DNA of 64,000 nucleotides, taken from positions 2,232,001 to 2,296,000 of the forward strand of contig NZ_CP044427.1 in the NCBI RefSeq assembly GCF_008843165.1. Reading direction: 5' to 3'. The notes beneath the pieces are model-generated. The model was given only the letters and a program-made list of their open reading frames with translations. It did not search any database and was not told where the DNA came from. Positions 35,587 through 44,252 of the stretch are shown here, piece after piece; the first letter of the stretch is position 1, and every line of letters starts with the position of its first letter. Position numbers and translations under genes: made by a program. This DNA is from Ornithinimicrobium pratense (GTDB taxonomy: Bacteria > Actinomycetota > Actinomycetes > Actinomycetales > Dermatophilaceae).

Positions 35587-35788
35587 AGCAGCCGTCTGCA
35601 CGTGGCCATCTCCAACATCACGCACGACGAACTTGCGGACGTTGCCCGCCCAGTGTCGACGGCCGCCGATGACCTCGCGGACCTTCGTGCGGCTGGGGAC
35701 CGTGACCGCGCAGGCGGCGGCCTTCCTGGAGGCCGCGGTGGTCTCGGGGCTGAACATCCTGGTCGCCGGGGGACTCAGGCCGGGAATC
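35587..35788 (+). pseudogene. CpaF/TadA-type secretion ATPase remnant with microinversion
   Basis: Plus-strand SRLHVAISNIT is the start of the CpaF core. The next 42 bases (about 35620-35661) make sense only on the minus strand, as RRHWAGNVRKFVV, the motif expected at exactly this place. Flipping them back joins without a frame break to RAADDLADL. One-base shifts later separate VRLGTVTAQAAAFLEAAVVS and GLNILVAGG from GTQAG, the start of Walker A, where homology stops. It belongs to a subclass whose motif reads RHWxVNxRKFV. The ATPase would power Tad pilus assembly; this remnant is dead. Confidence 0.65.
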
Positions 35789-35825
35789 CGGCAAATTGTC
35801 AGTCACACCCCTGTAGGCTCAACGC

Positions 35826-36749
35826 ATGACAGGCATCGAGCCCGTGGTGGGGAAGATCGTCGAGACGGGAGTCCGAGCCGCCGAGGGTCAGACGAAAAGG
35901 ATCGCTGCTGCGAACAGTGAAACGGATCGAACGTTGCTGGAAGAAGCAAAGGGCGGCCCGGTGTTGGGGGCGGCTGCCAAGGCACACGCTCAGGCTATTG
36001 CCGTCCGAAAAGGCATCGTGTTAAAAGGTTGGCAGTGGCTAGGTCAATGGTTCGGCGTGTCGCAGGAGTATTTTGACTCAGAAACCTTCGCTGCCGACAT
36101 GGCAGAGCGCCTAAATGGTGTACCTGAAGATGACATAGTCACGCCTGAGCCAAGTGTTGCCGTACCGGCGATACAGGGACTCTCCTACTCTCTGAGCACG
36201 CCACAGTTGAAGGAAATGTATCTGCAATTGTTAGCCTCAGCGTCCGACGCGCGTCGTCGTGAAGACGCCCACCCGGCTTTTGCTGACATCATTCGCGAGC
36301 TCTCTCCTGACGAAGCGCACTTGCTGATTGACCTCCTGCCTACTCCCATTTGGCCGCTCTTCCGAATCGAGTGGCGAAATAAAGATACTTGGCACTTCCG
36401 GATTTTGGACAACCACCTGATGGACCTCAGATCACAGTCAGACCTATCTGTGACCACTGACGACAAACGACTCGCAGTTTGGATTGATAACTGGGTCCGT
36501 CTCGGGTTGGTTATTGCCGAGTATGACGTACGCATTGCCGATGATAATGCATATCAATTCTTGGACAATCATCCGCGTTACGCAGCGCGCCGAGCGGAGT
36601 ATGAAGACAGCGAGACTGATGAGTTAACGACTACCAATGGGCGCCTTGTTGTGACCGCGTTCGGGCAGGCGTTCTATTCTGTTGTGGAAGGCGCTCAACC
36701 GCGTGACGAGGATGGCGGCGAGGACTCGGTGTGGAAGCCGCCTAGTTGA
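35826..36749 (+). CDS. DUF4393 (Abi-alpha family) protein
   Basis: A 307-residue protein. VTPEPSVAVPAIQGLSYSLS, PQLKEMYLQLLASASDARRR and EDAHPAFADIIRELSPDEAH are the core of DUF4393, a family I recall as Abi-alpha (abortive-infection linked). The N-terminal 90 residues are charged and helical (EEAKGGPVLGAAAKAHAQA). Its base composition is clearly less GC-rich than the flanking core genes, a sign of transfer. It begins 40 bases after the cpaF remnant ends. A phage-defence role is inference. Confidence 0.75.
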   Translation: MTGIEPVVGKIVETGVRAAEGQTKRIAAANSETDRTLLEEAKGGPVLGAAAKAHAQAIAVRKGIVLKGWQWLGQWFGVSQEYFDSETFAADMAERLNGVPEDDIVTPEPSVAVPAIQGLSYSLSTPQLKEMYLQLLASASDARRREDAHPAFADIIRELSPDEAHLLIDLLPTPIWPLFRIEWRNKDTWHFRILDNHLMDLRSQSDLSVTTDDKRLAVWIDNWVRLGLVIAEYDVRIADDNAYQFLDNHPRYAARRAEYEDSETDELTTTNGRLVVTAFGQAFYSVVEGAQPRDEDGGEDSVWKPPS

Positions 36750-37648
36750 CCGGGCGGAGTCCTCATGAAATGCGGGTTGTCCCAGCGGAGGAGGCCACGA
36801 GCCCTACCGGTGTGCCGGACAAAGACGCTCGACCTCGGCCGCGCTCTGGACGAGGGCTGGGCCGGGGCGCAGGACCCACGCTGCTGCGCCTGGGTGCTCC
36901 CCGACGACCGGGGCTGCGGGCAGCACAGGTGCCCAATCACCAACCGCCCGGGCGCGCGCTGCGGGCCCGGGACGGTGTCGTCGCCCAGGTCGTGCAGCCC
37001 GACGCACCGGGCGGGCGTCCGCCGACCGGGCAGACTCCTCCCCTGCGCTGCCTGCCCCTGCCCCGCCGAGTCCACGACGGTGACCCGACGGTGTGGGCGG
37101 TGGGCGGCGACGAGGCCGCCGCCGTGGACTTGCCGGCCGGGCCCGTCCTGGTGCTGGGGCCGCCGGGCTCGGGCCGTTCCCGGTCGCTGACCGCTCTCGC
37201 CGCGGCCGCCGGCGGCGCCGCCCTGCTGGTTGAAGGCAGCGACCCCCCATCGGAGCACGACCTCCAGGCCCGGCTCCAGCACCTCGACAGTGGGGACCTG
37301 GTCAGCGTCGATGACGCCCACCTGATCGCCGGCACGCCCGTTGAGGACCTGCTGGTCAGCCATGCAGCGCGGCACGGCGCCCGAGCCGCCCTGCACGTCG
37401 CGGCCGAGCTCGAGGGGGCGGGGACGGCCTTCCGCGGGCTGCTGCCCCAGCTGGCCCGGTCCCGCACGGCGGTCGTGCTGCAGCCGGGTATGCCGGGTGA
37501 CGGCGCGGTCGTAGGTGCCCGCCCCCCGGTCGGTGACCTGCCGGTGCCAGGTCGCGGCGTCCTCGTCCACCGGGGCCGGACCACCCGGATCCAGGTGGTC
37601 GCCCCGCCCCCCGGACGCGGTGGTCAGCGACTGGGTGAGGTGGGTTAG
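36746..37648 (+). pseudogene. FtsK/SpoIIIE-type ATPase, C-terminal remnant
   Basis: The frame contains PPGRALRARDGVVAQV, then VGGDEAAAVDLPAGPVLVLG, PPGSGRSRSLTALA (a Walker A lacking the Lys), DLVSVDDAHLIAGTPVEDL, FRGLLPQLARSRTAVVLQPG and PVPGRGVLVHRGRTTRIQVV. This order is the last, degenerate ATPase domain of large FtsK/SpoIIIE proteins with FHA domains or of EccC-like ATPases. The upstream ATPase domains are not present and the frame opens only at the DUF4393 stop, so it is a truncated end. It overlaps the stop of a convergent gene by three or four bases. Confidence 0.6.
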
Positions 37649-38076
37649 TCGCGCCCGCCGTCCAGCTTGCCCATGAGCAGCACGGACGCGATCGTGCCCA
37701 CCCCGAGGACGAGTACGCCACCGGCCACCCACCAGGGGGCGAACTGGAATATCGCGATCCCCAACGGGATGAGCAGGAAGTTGAAGGCGATCGCGGGAGC
37801 CTGGGCCCGGGGGTGGCGGCGCAGCAGACCCCTGGCGGTGTAGGCCAGCCCGACGGCGAAGACCACCATCGTCACCGCCGACATGATGATGATGAGCAGG
37901 TCCTGCCCCTCGCCGATCGCCACCTCGTAGCCGTAGAAGACCACGAACCCGGCAATGATCACCGACTCAAGCGCCAGCAGGCCGGCGGCCACCTGGCCCA
38001 GCAGCAGCTGGCGGGAGGTGGGCCGCCGCGGGGTGGTCCGCTCGGGCGCGGCTTCGGTGGAGGACATGCCGCTCAT
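37645..38076 (-). CDS. Four-helix integral membrane protein, unknown function
   Basis: A 143-residue protein with four predicted membrane helices: QVAAGLLALESVIIAGFVVF, LLIIIMSAVTMVVFAVGLAY, IAFNFLLIPLGIAIFQFAPW and VAGGVLVLGVGTIASVLLM. A charged N-terminus of about 27 residues is cytoplasmic. No family motif is recognised. Its ATG overlaps the stop of the preceding GNAT gene (ATGA), so the pair is co-expressed. Confidence 0.75.
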   Translation of the reverse strand: MSGMSSTEAAPERTTPRRPTSRQLLLGQVAAGLLALESVIIAGFVVFYGYEVAIGEGQDLLIIIMSAVTMVVFAVGLAYTARGLLRRHPRAQAPAIAFNFLLIPLGIAIFQFAPWWVAGGVLVLGVGTIASVLLMGKLDGGRD

Positions 38077-38888
38077 CGTAGGTCGCATGCCACCGCTGCC
38101 CCGACCCGCATCCGGGTGAGGCCGTGGGTGTGGAAGTGGTGGGCGACGGCATATCCGAGGCGGTGGTAGAGCCCCACCGCCACCGCGTTGTCGGAGTAGA
38201 CGCCCAGGGTGGAGGCGCCGTGCGCGGCCACCGCACGGCGCGTCAGCTGGGCGGTCAGGCCGGTCCCGAGGCCGGTGCCACGCACGTCGGGCCGGACCAC
38301 GATGCCGGCCAGGTGGGCGGCCCCGGAGCCCAGGACGTGGATGCCGCCGACGGCAGCCAGCTCCCCCGCGGCGTCCTCGACGCCCAGCCACAGGCTGGCG
38401 TACCCACGGCCGGGGAAGCCCTCGAACAGCCGGTTGTGGCTCCGGCCGAAAGCCTCGACGCGTGCGGCGTCGGCGGCGTCGTCCAGCTCGACCAGGCCAG
38501 GCGGCGCGGGGGGCAGGTCTGTGGCCCGGTCGGTCCACATGAACGCCCACGTGTCGCCGGTCCCCACCTGCCAACCTGGTGGCGGCGCCAGCTCACGCCC
38601 GGGCGCGGTGGAGAACCATTCTGGGGAGACGTTCTGCTCCTCGGCCCGGGCCACGAGCACGGAGAGCGCGTCCGACTCCGCCCCGACGGGTGCACCCGGT
38701 GCCATGACGGCCGCGCCTCCCCAGTGTCCGAACGGACGCCACCGCACCAGAGCGGCCCAGCCCAGGGGGCCGGCGACAGCGAGCACGTCCGCGGGCGCGG
38801 CATACCGGAGGAAGGGGTCGCCGGTGCGCTCCAGCAGCGTCGTGCGGTCCACACATGCCCAGATCACGGGGTCAAGGATGGCACGCAC
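38073..38888 (-). CDS. GNAT acetyltransferase (FR47-like)
   Basis: A 271-residue protein. The N-terminal half (about 1-130) is a non-catalytic GNAT-like region. The C-terminal half has HLAGIVVRPDVRGTGLGTGL, the acetyl-CoA binding loop (VRPDVRGTGLG), ASTLGVYSDNAVAVGLYHRL and GYAVAHHFHTHGL. The GVYSDN-x-x-A-x-x-LYxxLGY ending is usual for FR47-like proteins. The substrate is unknown. GTG 38888 is the best start; GTG 38867 is an alternative. It is first in a two-gene operon. Confidence 0.78.
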   Translation of the reverse strand: MRAILDPVIWACVDRTTLLERTGDPFLRYAAPADVLAVAGPLGWAALVRWRPFGHWGGAAVMAPGAPVGAESDALSVLVARAEEQNVSPEWFSTAPGRELAPPPGWQVGTGDTWAFMWTDRATDLPPAPPGLVELDDAADAARVEAFGRSHNRLFEGFPGRGYASLWLGVEDAAGELAAVGGIHVLGSGAAHLAGIVVRPDVRGTGLGTGLTAQLTRRAVAAHGASTLGVYSDNAVAVGLYHRLGYAVAHHFHTHGLTRMRVGAAVACDLR

Positions 38889-38954
38889 CGGGCAGCCCAC
38901 CGACCGCGTGGGGTCCCCCAGGAAACGTCCGGGATCGCGACCTAGGGTTGGGGC

Positions 38955-39503
38955 GTGAGCGCCACCGCCAAGCGCCTTGGTCTGGAGATCCTCGGATGGG
39001 TCGTCCTGGTCACGGGCCTGCTCGCCCTCGTTCTGCCCGGGCCGGGCCTGCTGCTGACCTTCGCCGGGCTGGCCATCTTGTCGACCCAGTATCGGTGGGC
39101 CCGGCGGATGGTGCAGCCGGTGCGGGTCAAGGCCTGGCGGGGCGCCGCGGAGGGGGTGCGGACCGCCCCCCGGATCGTCGCGTCCTCCTTGGCCGCGCTG
39201 ACCCTGCTCGCGCTGGGGGTGCTCTGGCTGGTGCAGCCGGCCGCGCCGGGCTGGTGGCCGTTGCCGCAGAAGTGGTGGCTTTTCGGCGGGGTCTCGGTCG
39301 GCGTCACCCTCACCGTGTCGGCCGTGATCGCCCTGGCGCTGCTGGTCTTCACCGTCCTGCGGTTCTACCGCAAGCCGGACGCGATGGAGGCGGTCGAGCG
39401 GCTCGAGGAGGCACACCGAGCCCGCTCCTCGGCGATGCGCAGAGCCCGGCACCGGCTGCGCCGGATGCGCCGGGAGGGGACACCCTGGCGACGGAGTGCG
39501 TGA
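38955..39503 (+). CDS. PGPGW-motif membrane protein (TIGR02611-like)
   Basis: A 182-residue protein. The first helices are GWVVLVTGLLALVLPGPGLL, with the LPGPGLLL turn that typifies the family, then FAGLAILSTQYRWARRM. Two more helices follow in the middle (ASSLAALTLLALGVLWLV and VSAVIALALLVFTVL), then a basic tail. The function of this family is unknown. It starts with GTG. Confidence 0.75.
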   Translation: MSATAKRLGLEILGWVVLVTGLLALVLPGPGLLLTFAGLAILSTQYRWARRMVQPVRVKAWRGAAEGVRTAPRIVASSLAALTLLALGVLWLVQPAAPGWWPLPQKWWLFGGVSVGVTLTVSAVIALALLVFTVLRFYRKPDAMEAVERLEEAHRARSSAMRRARHRLRRMRREGTPWRRSA

Positions 39504-39680
39504 CCCCGCCGCCGCCTCGGCTCGACGGCTCACGTTGCGGCCCGCCAGTCCCTGGGCAGCGGTGGACCTGCCAGACCCGGTCACCGCACCAGACCAGTGC
39601 CGCCGGTCAACGTTGTCCACGGTGATCCTGTGCAGGCCGCGCCTTGACCCTCACCCAGGTCGAGACCTCAGCGTGGAGTC

Positions 39681-40688
39681 ATGACGACGGACCCCGAGCA
39701 GCTGCTCTCCATCGGTGAGCTCTCCCGTGCGAGCGGACTGACAGTGAGCGCGCTGCGCTTCTACGACGGCGCCCAGGTCCTCACACCTGCGTGGGTGGAC
39801 AGCTGGTCAGGCTACCGCCGCTACTCCCCCGGGCAGGTGCTGGAGGCCCGCATCCTCGCTGGGATGCGTCGGGTGCAGATGCCGGTGGCCGAGATGGCCG
39901 CCACGCTCGAGGCCCTCCGGCAGGGGGATCTGGACAGCGCCCGCGACCTGCTCTCGGCCCACCTGAGACGGCTCGAGGAGGGGCTGGATGACGCGCGCCG
40001 CCAGCTGGCGCAGCTGCATCACGCGCTGGCCGAGCCCATGTTCGGGAAGGCGATGGCCGGCGGGCCCCCCTCCCAGGTGGCTGCTCCCACTCTGCTCGCC
40101 CTGCTCGCTGCCGTGCGGCACGCGGTCGGCACCGACCCGCAGCTCCCGGCCCTCATGAGCGTGCTGGTCGAGGTGGGCGAGGAGCTGACGGTCGTGGCCA
40201 CGGACCGCTTCCGGATGGTGGTGGCCGGGCGCTGGCACCGGGCCGGCGCGGCAGAGCCACAGGTGGGATCGGTGCTGCTGCCGACGGGCGAGGTCGACCG
40301 GCTGACCACCTGGCTCTCGGGTCGGCACGGCTCCCTCACCCTGGCGGCTCAGGAGGAGCTGCTGGTCGTGCGCTCCGGGGAGGAGGAGCTGCGGCTGACA
40401 GGGCTGGACGAGGCCTATCCGGATTACCGCCGTGTCCTGGAGCACGGGGTTCAGCTGCGGCCGTTGCCCACGGAGCAGCTGCACGCCGCGCTCGACGGGG
40501 ACGACGTGGCGGTGAACCTGGGCGGCGTCCTGGTCGACCGCGGCTTCCTCTGGGATGCGGTGAGCAACGTCCCCGACGGCCAGGTGCTCCTGCCGGCCGA
40601 CGGCGTCATCGCACCCCTCGTCGTCCGTTCCCCCGGTGACCTTGACGTGGTCGCGCTCGTCATGCCGCTCGCTCCGGAACGCTCATGA
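39681..40688 (+). CDS. MerR-type regulator fused to sliding-clamp domains II and III
   Basis: A 335-residue protein. Residues 8-77 are a MerR helix-turn-helix and wing (LLSIGELSRASGLTVSALRF, then YDGAQVLTPAWVDSWSGYRR), then a coiled helix (about 85-118) as in MerR dimers. Residues about 135-255 follow the middle domain of the DNA polymerase III beta clamp: TVVATDRFRMVVAGRW, VLLPTGEVDRLTTWL and EAYPDYRRVLE. The rest ends ALVMPLA as in DnaN domain III. Domain I is replaced by the MerR part. It could sense DNA or a clamp partner; that is inference. GTGGAG precedes ATG 39681, and the stop overlaps the next ATG. Confidence 0.8.
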   Translation: MTTDPEQLLSIGELSRASGLTVSALRFYDGAQVLTPAWVDSWSGYRRYSPGQVLEARILAGMRRVQMPVAEMAATLEALRQGDLDSARDLLSAHLRRLEEGLDDARRQLAQLHHALAEPMFGKAMAGGPPSQVAAPTLLALLAAVRHAVGTDPQLPALMSVLVEVGEELTVVATDRFRMVVAGRWHRAGAAEPQVGSVLLPTGEVDRLTTWLSGRHGSLTLAAQEELLVVRSGEEELRLTGLDEAYPDYRRVLEHGVQLRPLPTEQLHAALDGDDVAVNLGGVLVDRGFLWDAVSNVPDGQVLLPADGVIAPLVVRSPGDLDVVALVMPLAPERS

Positions 40689-40963
40689 GCGTCCTGATGC
40701 ACCTGTGCCGCACGTGCGGGCACAGGGCTACGTCGCACTCGGGCGGGGACCGCGGTTACAGCGGGTGCCGTTGCTGCCTCGGCGATGGTGACGTCGATCC
40801 TCGGCCGGTGCTCATCGACACCTTCGCCAGCCCCTCCGGACGGTCTGAGCCGCTCTACCCGCCCGGGACCGTCTGGAACGCGGGCACCATGCACAAGCTC
40901 ACCCTCTGCGACTGTGCGGCGTGCGCGTCGGAGTATGGGCGGCTCACGGCGTTGTCCGGGTGA
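40685..40963 (+). CDS. Small Cys/His-rich protein, partner of the MerR-clamp gene
   Basis: A 92-residue protein. HLCRTCGHRATSHSGG and YSGCRCCLGDGD, then KLTLCDCAACASEYG, give seven or eight Cys and several His, enough for two metal sites. The ATG overlaps the stop of the MerR-clamp gene (ATGA), so both are translated from the same mRNA. No family is recognised. Confidence 0.65.
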   Translation: MSVLMHLCRTCGHRATSHSGGDRGYSGCRCCLGDGDVDPRPVLIDTFASPSGRSEPLYPPGTVWNAGTMHKLTLCDCAACASEYGRLTALSG

Positions 40964-41109
40964 CGTGCGTCGCCAGGCTGCGTTGAGGGCGCCCGGTGAC
41001 GCCAGCCGAAAGCCCAGACGCTGGTGCATCGTCCGGGGTGACGGCGTCACGGCCAGCTCACCATGATGCCGCGGTCGGGTCGCGTCCGTAGGCCAGGGCA
41101 GTCAGCAGG

Positions 41110-42645
41110 TCAGTCCGCGACCGCGCAGGCCGGGGCCGTCACCTCGCGCGCTGGCGGGGCTCCCACGGTGGGTATGCCGAGGCTCACCGTGGGTTTGCGG
41201 ACCGCCCCCGGGGTGCCGCCCTCCTGGAGCGCGGCCCAGGCGTCCCCACCGCGGGTCCGGCGCACGGCATACACCCCGCTCTGCACGCCGGAGTCGGCGA
41301 TGAGGTGGTGGGGTGCGCCGTAGGTGACCTGAACGGTCACCGCGTCGCCGGGGCGGGGACGGTCGAGGCCCTCGGGGACGGCGAAGTGCACCAGGCGGTT
41401 GTCGCGGGCGCGGCCGGACAGGCGCTCGGTCTCGGCATCCTTGCGACCCTCCCCCGGCGCCACGAGCACCTCGACCTCGCGGCCCTCGAGCTCACGGTTG
41501 CCCGCCCAGGAGACCTCCTCTTGGAGCTCGATGAGCCGATCGAAGCGCTCCTGGACGACCTTCTTGGGCACCTGGTCGTCCATCTCGGCGGCGGGCGTGC
41601 CGGGGCGGATGGAGTACTGGAAGGTGAAGGCGCTGGAGAACCTGCTGGCGCGGACCACGTCCAGGGTGTCCTGGAAGTCCTCCTCGGTCTCCCCCGGGAA
41701 GCCGACGATGAGGTCGGTGGTGATCGCCGCGTCGGGGATCTGCGCCCGGACCCGGTCCAGGATGTCGAGGAACCGCGCCGATCGGTAGGAGCGGCGCATT
41801 GCCTTCAGCACCCGGTCCGAGCCGGACTGCAGCGGCATGTGCAGACTGGGCATGACGTTGGTGGTCTCGGCCATCGCAGCGATGACGTCGTCGGTGAAGG
41901 CGGCCGGGTGCGGGCTGGTGAAGCGCACCCGCTCCAGTCCTTCGACCTGGCCGCAGGCGCGCAGCAACTTGCCGAAGGCCAGCCGGTCGCCGAACTCCAC
42001 ACCGTAGGTGTTGACGTTCTGGCCCAGCAGGGTGATCTCGACCACGCCTTGGGCCACGAGCGCCTCGACCTCGGCCAGAATCTCACCGGGCCGGCGGTCC
42101 TTCTCCTTGCCGCGCAGGGCGGGCACGATGCAGAAGGTGCAGGTGTTGTTGCAGCCCACCGAGATCGACACCCAGCCGGAGTAGGCCGAGTCGCGCCGGG
42201 TCGGCAGCGTGGAGGGGAAGGTCTCCAGCGCCTCGAGGATCTCCACCTCGGCCGCCCTGTTGTGCCGGGCGCGGTCCAGCAGCGCCGGCAGCGAGCCGAC
42301 GTTGTGGGTGCCGAAGACGACGTCGACCCAGGGGGCCCGCTCGACGATGGTGGAGCGGTCCTTCTGCGCCAGGCACCCGCCGACGGCGATCTGCAGGTCG
42401 GGGTTCTTCAGCTTGGCGGGGCGCAGCTGGCCCAGGTTGCCGTAGAGCTTGTTGGCAGCGTTCTCGCGCACCGCGCAGGTGTTGAAGACGACCACGTCGG
42501 CCACTTCTGGCCGCTGCGCGGGCGGGAGGCTGGCCAGGTCGGTGTAGCCGGCCGTCTCCAGCAGCCCGGCCAGGCGCTCGGAGTCGTGCACGTTCATCTG
42601 GCACCCGTGGGTGCGCACGTCATACGTCTTGGTGGTGATGGTCAT
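41110..42645 (-). CDS. miaB: tRNA (2-methylthio-N6-dimethylallyladenosine-37) methylthiotransferase
   Basis: A 511-residue radical-SAM enzyme. The N-terminal UPF0004 domain has its three cluster Cys in [28 protein letters not shown] and AVGGCLAQK. The radical-SAM core has [20 protein letters not shown] with the CxxxCxxC motif. A TRAM domain lies near residues 380-450. It modifies A37 of tRNAs that read codons starting with U. ATG 42645 begins [18 protein letters not shown], the expected start. The last 50 residues are extra, low-complexity and lineage-specific. Confidence 0.95.
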   Translation of the reverse strand: MTITTKTYDVRTHGCQMNVHDSERLAGLLETAGYTDLASLPPAQRPEVADVVVFNTCAVRENAANKLYGNLGQLRPAKLKNPDLQIAVGGCLAQKDRSTIVERAPWVDVVFGTHNVGSLPALLDRARHNRAAEVEILEALETFPSTLPTRRDSAYSGWVSISVGCNNTCTFCIVPALRGKEKDRRPGEILAEVEALVAQGVVEITLLGQNVNTYGVEFGDRLAFGKLLRACGQVEGLERVRFTSPHPAAFTDDVIAAMAETTNVMPSLHMPLQSGSDRVLKAMRRSYRSARFLDILDRVRAQIPDAAITTDLIVGFPGETEEDFQDTLDVVRASRFSSAFTFQYSIRPGTPAAEMDDQVPKKVVQERFDRLIELQEEVSWAGNRELEGREVEVLVAPGEGRKDAETERLSGRARDNRLVHFAVPEGLDRPRPGDAVTVQVTYGAPHHLIADSGVQSGVYAVRRTRGGDAWAALQEGGTPGAVRKPTVSLGIPTVGAPPAREVTAPACAVAD

Positions 42646-42652
42646 CGCACCC

Positions 42653-43402
42653 CTAGGGTACGTGCTCTGCCAACGGCAACCGGCCGCCGACGAGGGGCGG
42701 CACGGCCACCAGCAGCAGCAGCGCGGCCGGGACCAGCAGGACCGGGAAACCGATCGCCAGGTAGCCCAGGGCGCCCAGCACCCCACCGACGAAGAAGAGG
42801 GCCACCAGGATCGAGAGCATGAGCAGCTTGTGCGGGTCGCCCCGGACCGGGTCGGGGTCGCCGGGACGCTTGAGGTAGGTCATCTTGCCCAGCTCGATCC
42901 CGATGTCGGTGACCATCCCAGTGATGTGGGTGGTGCGGATGGTCGCGTTGGAGACCTTGGTGATCAGGGCGTTCTGCTGCCCCATGACGAAGCCCAGGGT
43001 GGCCACGATCAGCCATTCCCGGTGCGCCCAGGTCACCTCCTCGGCCAGCCCGCCGACGATGAGGATCAGGACCGCCTCGACGAACAGGACGAGGGCGAAG
43101 CGGTCCCGGCGGTGCCGCCGCCGGGCCCAGTTGAACTGAAGGGCGCAAGCCATCGCGCCGAGGATGAAGGCCGCGAGGGCGACCGCACCGAACAGGACGA
43201 GGTGCGTTCCGCCCAGCACGAGCTGGTCGGCGACGGTGGCCACGATGCCGGTCATGTGAGAGGTGTAGAAGCCTACGGCGACGAAACCGACGGAGTTGAG
43301 CACTCCGGCCACCCAGGCGAGCAGGTAGGCCAGGTGCCGGTTGGTCCACTCATCCCGCTGCCCGGCAGCGAGCTGCAGCAGGTGGCGGGGGTGGACCGTC
43401 AC
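42653..43402 (-). CDS. DUF1275 (YoaK) membrane protein
   Basis: A 249-residue protein with about six membrane helices. [40 protein letters not shown] and [20 protein letters not shown], then [14 protein letters not shown] are the signatures of DUF1275, a family of membrane proteins of unknown transport function. The GTG at 43402 overlaps the stop of the preceding gene by four bases (GTGA). Confidence 0.85.
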   Translation of the reverse strand: MTVHPRHLLQLAAGQRDEWTNRHLAYLLAWVAGVLNSVGFVAVGFYTSHMTGIVATVADQLVLGGTHLVLFGAVALAAFILGAMACALQFNWARRRHRRDRFALVLFVEAVLILIVGGLAEEVTWAHREWLIVATLGFVMGQQNALITKVSNATIRTTHITGMVTDIGIELGKMTYLKRPGDPDPVRGDPHKLLMLSILVALFFVGGVLGALGYLAIGFPVLLVPAALLLLVAVPPLVGGRLPLAEHVP

Positions 43403-44151
43403 GACACCAATCCCAGCACACCACGCACGAGGGCCACGACGCCCCCGGCGGTGGCCACGGTGAGGGCGACCGAGCGGGCAGCGCGCAGGCTCACCCGCCT
43501 GGCCAGCACGGTCCCGAGCCCGATGCCCACCGGCACCGCGGCCACCGCGACCCCCCAGGCCCACCACGGCACGACGTCGGCGGCAGGAGTGGCCCCGGCC
43601 AGCCCTTTGGTGATGACCGAGGCGAGGTTGGCCAGCAGGAAGACCGGCTGCAGCGTGGCGGCGAAGGAGCGGTGTCCCCAGCGGGAGGCGACGGCGTAGA
43701 CGGTCATCGCCGGACCGGCGACCCCGGCCGTGGTGTTCATGAACCCGGCCAGCGCGCCCGAGGTCAACGCCGGCAACCGACCTGTGGCGTTGAGGTGGCG
43801 CTGCAGGCCGAGCGCAGCCGCGATCGCCACCAGCACGGTCGCCCCGAGCACGGTGTCCAGCACGGCGGTGTCCGCGGTGCGGACCACCAGGGCCCCGGCA
43901 ACCGATCCGGCGAGCAGCAGCGGCGCGACGCTGCGGAACCGGCGCCAGTCGATGTCGCGGCGCATCACCACGGCCAGCACGAGGGCTGCGGCCACGGCGG
44001 CGACATTGCTCAAGGTGACGCCAGCCACGGGGCCGAGCAGGAGGGACAGGGTCGGGGCCGCCACCAGCCCCAGCCCCATCCCCGAGACCCGCTGCAGCCC
44101 TGCGCCGAGGACGACGGCGCCGAGCACGAGGAGCAGGATCGACCAAGACAC
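43399..44151 (-). CDS. TauE/SafE-family (DUF81) permease
   Basis: A 250-residue protein with about eight membrane helices. GAGLQRVSGMGLGLVAAPTL is the first TauE/SafE repeat, and TSGALAGFMNTTAGVAGPAM, then TVYAVASRWGHRSFAATLQP is the second. The family exports or imports sulfite and organosulfur anions. It overlaps the DUF1275 gene, so the two form an operon. GTG 44151 was chosen because the only other in-frame start is 90 bases further upstream and its extra sequence is not family-like. Confidence 0.8.
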   Translation of the reverse strand: MSWSILLLVLGAVVLGAGLQRVSGMGLGLVAAPTLSLLLGPVAGVTLSNVAAVAAALVLAVVMRRDIDWRRFRSVAPLLLAGSVAGALVVRTADTAVLDTVLGATVLVAIAAALGLQRHLNATGRLPALTSGALAGFMNTTAGVAGPAMTVYAVASRWGHRSFAATLQPVFLLANLASVITKGLAGATPAADVVPWWAWGVAVAAVPVGIGLGTVLARRVSLRAARSVALTVATAGGVVALVRGVLGLVS

Positions 44152-44252
44152 CGGGACAGTGTGGCTGACGTAACGTCGGCCCGCGTCGTGGGGCGTCCGG
44201 AGCAGGACTAGGGTGAAGACACGATCAGTCACCGCGCGCAAAGGAGCACGTC

